DNA of 64,000 nucleotides from Hippasteria phrygiana (Eukaryota; Echinodermata; Asteroidea; Valvatida; Goniasteridae): NCBI GenBank assembly GCA_037893225.1, contig JAZGUH010000400.1:1-64000 (forward strand). The letters are read 5' to 3'. Made by a program: the position numbers and the translations under genes. Below, one piece after another: positions 11,901 to 23,900 of the stretch (positions are counted from its first letter, which is position 1; each line of letters begins with the position of its first letter). The notes beneath the pieces were generated by a model that did not search any database, had not been told where the DNA came from, and saw only the letters and a program-made list of their open reading frames with translations.

Positions 11901-14900
11901 AAATATATATACAGCAAAACAAATTCCAAACTAAATATTAATATATAGAGTGATTCAAGAACATAATTAGAAAAATATTGAGATTTTATTTTGTCATAAG
12001 TTAATTTCTGAAATTGCGATTTTCATAACATTTTAGCCTGGTGCCTTATACATGTGTGTATTTCTGTACCGCGTGGTGCGAAGTCACACATTGATACTAG
12101 AATATGAACTTTCAAACTCTGGAGTAAAAGGTAGGGTCGTGTTTGTGTAGCACAAATAACAAAATAAAGATGGAAACGAGATTGGAACGAATCAACCAGT
12201 GAAATCAATTCGAGTTTTGGTATAAAATAAAAAAACAAAAACATTTTTGGCGCGGGCCGAAAAATAGGGGCGGGCGGTCGAGGACAACCAAACAAATTTT
12301 TTTTTTTGGCCTAATTGCCCACGTGCGCAGTTTGCGGTGCTTACTTTATTGGTGTATTGCTCTATTGGTCAAGCTGTTCAGATAGCCATGTATACAGTGC
12401 GAGTAAAAAACAAACTATACACTTTTAAAATTGGCCATAGTTTTATTCTGTAGCAATATAGATAAGATATTTTCATATGTACTTTTAGAGTAATTTTTCC
12501 TGCTTCTTTTGGTGACATTTTTACTGGATTTGTTTTCATGCATGACTGCACAGAAGACAATTATTTAAGGGGGTCGGGTGAAATCTGAGTTAAACCCTTC
12601 CCCTTGTGTGACATCACAGTAGTCTTGGTTCCAAGACGTCCTTAGCGCGGTGCGACGTACAGCGCGCACGACAGCGCCCTCTAGCTACACACACACACAC
12701 ACGCCAAGGCCAAATCGCTAAGAATGTTTTGGGCATTTCGCAAGGGAGCGCGCGCGACCTGCTTATGCATAATTTAACAGGCGGGTCAAACGAATAATCG
12801 CGCTTTTCACACTGGAGGAAACTCATGTTTAAGTAATAAGTTACTAGTCAGTTAACGTTCTGAGCAGAGTGATTCTGGACTGGCAAACAGGATTGAGAAA
12901 TCTTTGGATTGTTCCAAAAATGTGATCTGGAATATCAGACGTTATCTCTGCCAATTTCAGTCCCAGATGTTCAGCACGATGTTCAACGGCCAGAGCTTTC
13001 AATGGCACGACGACAATAATCAGCGCTTTCTCCTGTTTGCATTCGGTTACTTCGTTCATGGAGGTAGGAAACACCTCCATGCTTCGTTCAAGAAATCTAA
13101 GACCAATGGAGCAGCTTGAAAAATTACACTCTTGCCAAATCCCGTTGGTAAATTAACAAACAAATCATGGCCACGTACAAATTGATGAATGACACTGCGC
13201 TGGTACTGCGCTGCACGTTCATACGTACATACACGTAAACCCGACGTGAATACAGAAACTAGACTAGTGAGTGTTGGCTATTTACATGCGATTATGCAGC
13301 TACGTCACACGCGCATGCAAATGCCACACAGTTCTGCTCGTGATTTCGCGAGCAGAACTGGGCGAAATTCCCAAGACGGTCTCAGCGATTTGGCCTTGGC
13401 GTGTGTGTGTGTGTAGCGAGAGGGCGCTGTTGGCCGGCCGTGCACGCTATACGTCGCACTGCTTAGGACGTCTTGGAACCAAGACTAACATCACTGCTGT
13501 GTCATGAATATGCAAATTTAGGGGCATGAATATGCAAATTTTGGCATGAGTATGCAAATTTTGGCATGAATATGCAAATTTGGGCATGAATATGCAAATT
13601 CAGGGCATGAATATGCAAATTCAGGGGCATAAAATGCCTTCAGAATGGCAAACCAAAGGTTGAAAGTTATGTACAGGCGCATGATGTGGGTTTTAAGTAC
13701 TTCAAATGTTGTTTCATTTTAATTCTCTTTATGAATCCGTTTAAATATGTATTAGTGGTTGTATATAAACCAGATGTAAATTTATCTTGGAGTTTAGATT
13801 TGGGTATCATGCCCCAGAACCTTCATTCTTATCTCAGGTGGCTGGCTGGGTCAGCGTGCGCAGCACAAACATTGAGCTTGATAGTGTCCCCTATAATGCC
13901 GAGTGGTTGGACACTTTTGTCACTGAGGGTAACTCCTCTGAGCCGTCTGTCATCAAGGTATGTTAGGCCCTGACATCTAAACAGACCAACGCATTTTTGG
14001 CCGTCTCAACACGTTGAGGGCATTTTCAGGCATTGTGGCTGCCAGGGTGCATTGGCAGACATTGGCATTTTCCCCACAGATCTGCATGTGCGTTGGCGGG
14101 CGTTATGTCCTTTTGTTATACAGGCTGCCGTCGGGGTCAGCAATTTAACAATGAAACTTACATACGTAACCTTTAACCTGTGACTTTTGACTTCTTACCT
14201 ATCGTTCCGCTCCATGATGCATACCAAAAGATAGACGAAATCTTCATAGTGAGCTTTGCACAAAGATAGTTATATCCCTATTTTGGACATTGGAACACAG
14301 AAATGTGTAGAGCTTTAAAAAAACTTTACTATTTACTCATTGGAGAGGATATATTTTTTTTCTTAATCGAATGAACTCCTTTTTAAAAAGAGCTTACTGG
14401 TAATTAACCCTTTAACCGTCAATCGTACAAATTTGTATGATATGAATATGCATTAGAGAACCCTTTAGAAAATGTCAATAGAGGGCGCCCTGATCATATT
14501 CGAGACCACTGTAATGTAAATAAATAACATTGCAGTGATTTTCGTACGTTGATATATTTTCGCACTTTGATGTGATTTTGATGTGTTTTATTGATGTGAT
14601 GGATCCCCATGAAGTTGATTGCTTTTATGCATAAATGTTCCTTGGGCCCTTAATGTGTTCTGGATTTTTTATTTTTACATGCTTTCAACAGCCTAGATTT
14701 AAAATAAATTCCTGGATTCATGCTCTGTAGGTCATGACCTTCTTTCAACCAAATTAAAGCGAACAAGAGCTTTCCAAAAATGTATACTTTTATTTGGTAT
14801 ACTTTTATCTTAAAATATCTTTGTATACTTCTATCTTAAAAGAATAAGCTGTATGTACTACGCTGAAAAACATTAAACGTAGTAAAACGTGTGCAACCTA

Positions 14901-17900
14901 AAAAAAAATATTTGACGGTTAAAGGGTTTTGACACGGCACAACAATTATTCAATATCAACAGTGTATTGAAGAAATGTTGGTCAAAAATGGATTTCAAAT
15001 TCAAACAAGCTGTTCAATGTGAAAATCAACTGAATGTAAAACAGAGCCTCCTAGACGGTTTTAATGTCATTCTTTTGTACACAATGCTTTGCAAACACCA
15101 CTGTTGTTCCTCTGCTGACATCATGCTCGTTATTATAAAAAAAATAATGCCCAAATACTCCATAGAACTGCTATAGAGAAACTGGAAATTTATTGCATAA
15201 AACATGGAAATAATGATGTCCAACATGCATTCATGTCATAAAAAAAGCCTACTGCAAAGTCCCTTTTAAGGTAGTATACAACATTTGCTCCTGCTGTAAT
15301 TTTCAGAAATGAGTGGCTTTTGGATTAGTATTTTATAGCAAAAATTGTAACATTGACATGTTTAAAGTTTTGTGTGCCATAGATGCTGTGGAAACAGAGA
15401 AAATGTTGTTCTCGTACTAGTTTGGTTCCCTGACCCTACTTCAGACAAAACCGAACAATTTATAGACGTCAGGGAATTATCAGTTTGGGAAATTGATACA
15501 GAAATTCAAATTTTCTTCAAATTTACAGCACACCTAGAGCCATGATTTCACAGGATGTTTGAGACTATTATTTACTTACAGTCAAGTAAGGTATTTCATA
15601 ATAATTCAGCAGTTTTGTTTTTTGATGTTTGCAAATGTTGTATATTATCTTTAATTTGAAAAGATGCATGTGTCATTGAAATGTGGCCCTCTCTCTCCCG
15701 TATCAGTCGGCTTACGTCGGATCCTGGAGCACTCTCAAGCAGGATGGTTTTGCTTTTCCCTCCCAAATGTTTGTTGCCGAGCCGACCAACAGCTGTACGG
15801 TGGACGGGGAACCCAAGTGGCCGGAGTGGTACCAGGTGACGGTCAACGTGGTCAGTGATGACAACCAGGATGACAGTAGGTGTCCAGCGTCGCTAATTTT
15901 CATGTGACGTCACCAGTCCATGTTAGACCATTTCCCCCCCAATGTCCCCAGACAGATTTAATAAGGTTTAATAAGGCCACTGTACATTGTGATGAGGCCA
16001 GGAGGTGGAATAAGCATAAATGTATAAGTTGATGCTGATATTGTGTTCAAGGTACAGAGTGGTTCCAGACTGAAAACTCACTTTTTGCAGAAATTTCAAT
16101 ATACTTCTCAAAAATTCTTAACATTTTTTTATACACATTGTTTAAATGTGAACCTATAAAGCATTAGTGCCTGAGAAATGGTAGCTTAAAGATAGCATGC
16201 CCAGAATCAGTTTGCTCGAATAAACATAAAAACCTTGTTCTTGCAATTTTTTTCAAAATTTGTTTCACCACCAAAACCCCATGCGTACAGATGACGCCAT
16301 ATGGTGCATAAAAAACAGTGCCACCAGGCCGGATGAAGCCATTGGCCGCTGTTTGTGCAGTTTCGATCCATTGTTGGATTATTGTATATGTCATGCTTGA
16401 CTGCACAAACACATTGTAGCGGTTCACTTGGCTGCCAGAACCGCCGCAACACCCTGACGTCTCCTGTAAAATACAGTGCTCAAGGGGTTAATAATAAGTC
16501 CAGAAAAAAAAGTTAAAATAATTTGGGATTATGTTACAGTTCTGCCCAAAGGTGGGTTTCCGGAACTTTGAACCACCCTGTAGTTTAAAATCAATTTAGC
16601 TACTGGTCAAATGAACTCTCGAAAACCTCTGGAAAAATTTGTATTGGACAACAACAGCTGTTCTTTTCCACTTTTGTGATGATTCACTCTCCATTGTAGC
16701 TTTAGATGTTGACAGCCAGCGTTCCAAAGACTGCTTGTGTGACGTGGCTTGGGACTGCAAGGAGAGCTTATGCTGGGTGGAAACCCAGAATGTATCCAAT
16801 GGTGGAGACGACTTGTCCAAGACGAATGCCAGTCTTGGTAGGTGAAGTTATGACATAAATGTTGCCCTCAGTAGTTTGTTTTTAACATTTTTGTCTGCAG
16901 AAACGGTATGCAAAATACTTCTGAACCAAACTGCATGACCAAACCAAAAAAATAGAAAGTTCTCGGACATGTTGCAGATGTTGTGATTCGGGATAAAGAG
17001 ATAAACCCTCTATTTTCTAGCTGAAATTCTTTTAAAGGCACCACTGATGTCACCAACTCATGTCACCAATGATAATAATGTAGATTTTGCAAAGTGCACA
17101 TATCCACCATGATCACACAGTGCTCAAGGCGCCACAATAGTACCCCTGCTCATCAGGCCTATTAATCACTCCTGAAACCTCAGCCTCCTGGGGAGTAAGC
17201 AGCCCGGCTGCAAGTTAAGCGCACATGGGATAATCAAACACAACCAACTTGTGACAAAGTGTCTTGCTCAAGGACCCAAGCACCATGACCCCTGCTGAAC
17301 TCGAACCCACAATCTGCAGTATGAGCAAGATCCTTGAGTTCAGCACACTAGAGCACAAGGTCACAGATCCCCAACCAAAAACATTTATTGGGCTTTTTAA
17401 AATCCAGTCCTATACTGGTCCAGAGGACCATATTTTGTGACAGTAGTGGAATTCGTTTTTTTTTTTAGGAAACCTGAAATCAAATTTTGAACGTGGCGTG
17501 TTCTTCCTCACAGAGTTTAACGTTGGCCGATTCTGTCGCAGCCCTGAGAATGTGTCCATCGTGAACTACACTGCATCCTCCTACTTTGCGCTGGGTTTTT
17601 GGCCAGAGCAGGCCAAGATCGACTTGTTCAACTTCAACACCAGCGTGGAGGGCGGATGGGGTCCTGAATTGGATGACACTGACATTTGGTTTCAGGTGAG
17701 TATTTTACTCTTTGCTTGTCATGCGAACATAGGCATGGGAACATTACCCTATAATACCTAGAGTGGCTTTGAGCCTAGTATTGACTGCTTCGGACGTATA
17801 TAGTTGGAAATCAGTCGCGTACATTCTCCATTCTGACTGGTTTGAACTTTGTTTTATGGTATGCTTATGTCCTGCAATTAGTGCTAAACTGAGCTAGTAA

Positions 17901-20900
17901 AGAATCCTCATTATTGGGATGTACGCATTGTATTACTTATAATAATAATATAATAATAATTATAATATAATTCAATTTGTTGCTGGTCGTCGGTCGATTT
18001 TGTTGTTGTATGGAATGTCTCATTGGAAAGCTAATCAGACATGCAACTTTTCCGCGGATCGGCGGATTTCCGCATTTAAGAAAATTCCGACTGCGAAAAC
18101 AAATATCCGCGCTTAGGCTCGTTTCCCACCGTGGCGACTGCGGAATCGTTCGCCGATTGCGATATTGCTAGCGCACATCGTCTGGCTGCGTATTTTGTAT
18201 ACATACATAGCATAGAAAGGTGCAGGGCACAGACTCCGTGCGCATTATGTAGCGTACCTGTACAATCTTGCCGTTTTATGAACGAGTCGCTATAGAGCCC
18301 TCTAACGACTACAGACTTATAGTCAGGTTCCGCATTTTTTTTCTCGCGTGAATGAATACAATACAGTACAATCGGGATACGGACACTGTTGCACGCGCTG
18401 GTAAAACGTTGGAAAAACGTGTTTGGATATAGCGATTTAACGTGTCAAATGACTTCTAAAAGGAAGGACACTCATCGAATGAGAAATAGGACAAGAGCAT
18501 GTACAAACTGTTGATAAAGACATAAAAAATGCTTGCAAATGGGACTGGTTGGAGAAGGAAGTGGATAAAGGTCGACAAGAAAGCCAGACTTACTCACATC
18601 TAAAAGGATTCATTAGTTGAGAATGTCAAGGTAACAACAATTTTTACATCTGAATAGATGGTGAAAAAACACCAAATTTTGTGTAATTTTTTAATGGAAA
18701 ACAAGCCACAAAATGAGGTTAAAATCTTTCACTCAGCTTTCAATCCAAGTGGTAAAAAACTGCTCAGAATGCACTACAGAGCACTCACAAATTGGTGAAG
18801 ATATTTCCCTCTTTTTGTTTGCAATTGAAGAGTTGCATGCCTGATCTAATGCTAACAAATTAGCAGCTCAATTTGAAAATGTACTTTTCCGGTTGATGCA
18901 TTCTAAAAACACCTACAAAGCAGCTTTGAAGAATTAATAGCCTTATGTAGATTGAAGTTGAAACTAAGACCTGTTAATTGTGGACTCAAATTGCTGGAAT
19001 CGACCCATTTATTTGTGATTTTTTTTTGGTCTTCAAACAGGTGAATTTGGAGGAGGATACGATAATATCCGGAATAGTGACCCAAGGAGTAGCAGTTAAC
19101 CCGGAACGTCGAGTTGACAAGTTTACAATCAAGTATATGGACTCTGACGACACGGACCTGAAGGATTTGTCGCCGTATACGGTAAAGTTCTTATAAAAAA
19201 AAAGGCTGTCCCCAGTTTTCTGGCAGAAAACTTGCACGAAATTTGTTTATAAACTCTCCATATTGGTACGGTATTCCGGAGGTCGCAGGTTCGAATCCCG
19301 CTCCTGCAAGTTTTCTTTCTTCACTTTGAAAATGTATTCAAATTTACCGAGTCAGTTTCCCTTGTGGATTGTTTGACGAATGAACTCTGCATATATTTGT
19401 TTTTACTTGGCAGGAATTTGTAGCCGGGGCCAGACTGGACACCAAAATGACCAACCATCTTGTCACACCAATCAAAGCCAATGTGTTGCAGCTTCAGATC
19501 CTGACGCCGTGTGACCCATACTACGTCGGTCTGCGTCTGGAGCTACTGGGATGTCCCCGTACGTACAGTTTCCACATTCTGGCAATGAACCACTTCAGTT
19601 GTTTCATTCTTGACTCCATTGGCCGTATTTACAAAACAACAGTGTTAACTCCTGAATAAAATTGCAATTTAAATTATTTTGTTATTGGCATCGCCCAACA
19701 ACAGGTCAAAAGGCCACTCAAGGTGTGGGCTACAAAAAGACAAGAAAAGACAGAAATCACAGATATAGAAGGTATCTTTTCACATTTCGTTTGAATTGGG
19801 AAAGATTATAGGTGGAAGGGAAGCAGGTTACAGGTAAGGAGTTTCAAAGAGAGGCAGCACGAGGGAACAAAACTTGAAGAGTATCTCACAGTAGTAGCCT
19901 TTGGAAATTAACATTGAAAGGATGTGATGGGACAGCCAGGCGAGTAGAGTGCCCGAAAGTGCATTCTTTATTCTTGTGTTCTGGTGTTCAAATCCCATTT
20001 TTGCAGGTCTGCGGTCCCAAAACCGAGTCTGATACCAAGACAGTAAAAAAAAGTGGATTTCAGTCCATGAGGAGTTACAAAAATTCAGTGAGCTGAAATC
20101 TGGATTTTAGCCGTGGCGCTAATATAGACTTGTAGCTGGATTCCAAAATACTTTTTAAAACGTTATGGCCCTGCAGCCAATTTCAGGAAACAGTGCGTAA
20201 CATACGCTGCGGCGTATTACTTACGCTATACAAATTTTACAAGAAAGACTGAGATTGCGGGTAACACCATGTGAAATAATCTCTTCTAGGAAGATGTGTG
20301 GTTCTGAAAAGAACCGGGATGAGTGTGTAACTCGACGTTTCGGACAGTGTGCTCTGTCCGTCCTCAGGAGTGTGAGTGATGTGATGCGGAGTTGCTGCAG
20401 CTTTTATGCCTTCTGGGTGCCTAGTGAGGTGTGATGACTGGATGCTGTTGTGTGCGTTGGGGTGTGGAAGCAGCTTATTGGGTGGCGTGGGTGTAGGATG
20501 TGTGGTGCTTAAGGAGTTGGGACCAGATGTCGTTGATGTGGAATCTGATGTCTTGAGAAACTGTGTTGTGTTTGCGGATTTCGATGGCCTCTCTGATGCG
20601 TCTTGATTTCAAGGTCTACCTCACAGCACCAGACAAGATCCAAGCTCAACTACAGACACACAAGGACAAGCAAGACCAAAACACCAAGGCAGGCGTCTAC
20701 CGCATTCCCAACAGAGACCTCAACACAAGACTCAAGGAACACCAAGCACACGATAGGAAAGGAGAAATAGACAAGTCAGCAATCATCAAACACTCACACT
20801 CACACTACCGCCGCATCAACTGGAACCAAGCCAAGATCATCGCCCCAGTCACATTCTGGCACCCAAGACACATCAGAGAGTCCATCGAAATCCGCAAACA

Positions 20901-23900
20901 CAGTTTCTCAAGCATCCTTGGTTTAGTCTTGGTCAAGTGCAAACAACTGCACTGAATGCCACCGTCTTATTCCCAATGTACAATGTACATACACGCAGAT
21001 AATGCGTAGCGAACTTTGTCTTGAGAAAAGACTAAAACCAGGGGTTATGGCAATTGGCGTTGCATGCATTAATGTCCGTCTTGTGTACACAAGACATACA
21101 AGACTATTATTTTTCGACAGCTCACGTGTGATCGTTCATGGTATTCATTATCAGCTGTTACTAATCAACAATGGCAAAATAGAAACAAACGCTTGTCTTT
21201 CTGGAGTGCCGTAAAGAAGCCAACTGAAGGTAAATGTCGTATTACTCCAACTACTCAACGATCTTGCCGGTCCTGATTCGCGATCTCGATGGGCGGATCT
21301 GAGCTCAATCCCGGCGGACCAGAGCTCAATTCTGGCAGAACGGAGCTCAATCTAGGCAGACCGGAGCTCAATCTTGGCGGGCCCGATCCCAGTGGCCCCG
21401 ATCCCAGTGGCCTCGATCCCAGTGGCCCCGATCCCAGTGGCCCCGATCTCACGATGTCGTGGTTACTTCCATTCGTGTTCTCGGTCGAATCTTCAAAGAA
21501 TTTTTTGTTTTTGTGCTCGCCCGCAACTTTTTTTGTTTTCTTCGTGTACTCTGTGCTCCAAAAAGGAAAAGTCAATTTTTAAAAATTGGATTACGGTTAA
21601 CTGAAACGGAAAAATGCAACTGTGTAACCATTTAAATGGTCGGTTAACCGTGGAAACGTTTCCAAACTGCAGCCTTATTGTGCAGACAACTTAAACCACC
21701 CATAACAAGTACGTAAGTTACGCCATAATTTGTGGGGCAAGTTAGTGACTTACGCACTGCGTACCTATCATAAAATCGATTTTAAAAATATCACAGATGT
21801 TATGCAATTTCGCAAGGTTTCGTGAAATTGGCTGCTGGAATCATGGCTGGACTTTACTAGTCCGGGCTCGGCTGAGTCCGGGCATGATTCTCAGATCAAT
21901 TTGATATTAAAAAGTTTCCAGCTTCAAGTCTACATTTGAGCCCAAGGTTCTCATCAAGTCCAGATTTCGGCTCGTTGATAGACGTACGTCCACTTTACCT
22001 CTGTTTTGGCATCGGAGTCGGATGGAACGCTGCACTTTTAACAATTTTCTGTGCTGACTGTAAAAATTGATTGGATTATGGAGTCAGTTTCACTCGTGAT
22101 TTCATTGTTAATTTATCTGTTTTCCTTTCTGTCTTTGCATTTGTCCAGCATGCTCTGTTGACGGTGATTGCACTGAATTTGATAATGGCTTATGCGAACC
22201 TGAAAAGTTCTGTTCCTACGAAGGTGAGATGATTTAACATTTCAACTCTGTATGGGTATTCCGTTTCAGATTTCAAACTGGAGTTTCGTTGATTTCATGT
22301 TTGCAATTTTCATTTTTTTTTTTGCTAGAGTGGTCAAAGACCAATCTGTTACATCCCATCCCTTGATGTAGTGACCAATCACTGCTGCTTGTACCACCCC
22401 GTCTGTCACTTTTGTCCGACTACAGGCCGTGATTGGTCGATACATCAAAGTGTTGAATAGGCCGGTCTGTTGAAAGTCTGTGGATGTCTGTGCACAGCTC
22501 CAGATATCTGTGCACTGTTTGTGGTTGCTCATGACAAAGGTGCTTCACGCGTACTCCAGCATTGCTGAGATATGAAGGCAGTCGCTGCCTCCGCGCTTTT
22601 GCTGCCGTCGCGTCATGGTAGACTGAGCAGGTCATTTGCTCAACTTTATTCTGCAGGTGCTTTGCAGAATTCCGTAGACTCTGCGGATATCTGCAGAATA
22701 TTCATTCTTGAGGGCATGCCTAAAGTTTTCAAAGTAACAAATTTAGCACCAGGCAGTGTCTTGTGTATTTGCTTGAAACTTTAAAAATATATTGGGTTAT
22801 CACACTCTGCAGGAGTTTTTGCTTTAAGTACCAAAATGGACGCCATCGCTTTTTTTTCGGTCTGACATTATTTTGTGGTATATTTAGACCCTTTTCACCC
22901 ATAGGACCCGAAGCAACAATGCTGCCATATTGGACTTCCTTGAGCCTGATTATTGTACATGTAGTATTATGGTATTGTACATGGTTCATACAAAAACGAC
23001 TGACCCTTTGACGCTTCCCCCATCATCCAACACCTGCAAGGTGACCAGAGAGACAGTTATTTGTCCAAATTGAATGCATCGAAGATAAACAGATATTCAT
23101 AGCTGAACCGAAACCCATTATCAGTGGGTTTGTCAGATCATTTGAACACCTAGAACAGTGATCATGTGCCTTCTAGATTTAGAACTAGTGATGAATATCC
23201 ATTGGACTATGATTGAACATTTGGACCTGGAGGTGATGTAAATCAGAAGAAATTGTTTGCGATTACAGTGCTCAGTGCTTTCCGAGAGCCTATGGAACAA
23301 ATTTTACAGGCTTTGGGCAACCTCTTGCTTACTTGTTTATTTATTTTTTTTTTTTTTATGCAAGTTCGCCCCAAACAAGGCTAAAAGTCACTCGAGGTAT
23401 GAAGCTACAAGGGGGGGGGGGGGGGGGGGGGGGAAGCATCAAAGATGCAAGAGGTAGGAATTAATATTCCTCTTGAAGTAAGTGATATCATAAGATGAGG
23501 GAAAACATGTACCAGGGGACTTTATAAATATTATATTCGAATTGGTCAGCTGACCCCGGCAAGCTCTGTGGTCGAGTGGTTAAGAACGTCTGCACTAGTA
23601 AGCAGTTGGTCGTGGGTTCGAATCCCATCCGAGTAAGCCTGTGAAATTGTTTTCCCACAAGCTCTCCGAAAGGATTAAGCATTGATTGCTAAACGCCACC
23701 ATCTTCTTAAAGGTAGTATAATACACCATTTGGTTCTGCTGTTATTTTCAGAAATAAATGGATTTGGGGGTTAGTGTTTTATAGCGTGCTAGCAAATACT
23801 GTAACACTGACCTGTTTCAAGTTTTGTGCGCATAGATGTTGGGAAAACAAAGAAAGCAAATTCTGTTCTAGTAGTCTGGTTCCCTGATTATACTTAAGAC

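Larger units (their letters stand above)
20166..21846. mobile_element. candidate composite element with inverted ends
   Basis: The left end has CTGCAGCCAATTTCAGGAAAC followed by AGTGCGTAAC. The right end shows GTACGCAGTGCG-type sequence in reverse and TTTCGTGAAATTGGCTGCTG near 21815-21838. These are inverted counterparts. Penelope-like fragments and a minisatellite lie between, so this may be an inverted-repeat element that received later insertions. Confidence 0.45.

Noticed and set aside
18430..18620. Possible decayed transposon protein (MTSKRKDTHRMRN..., KWDWLEKEVDKGR)
   Set aside because: Two short open pieces interrupted by stops; family not identifiable from sequence alone.
21255..21582. 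Frames of about 100 codons on both strands with PELN or GPDPS repeats
   Set aside because: Both strands are open because the sequence is a minisatellite with a unit length divisible by three.
23488..23682. Minus-strand open frame with RMGFEPTTN
   Set aside because: It is the reverse reading of the tRNA-like SINE at 23562-23700, not a gene.
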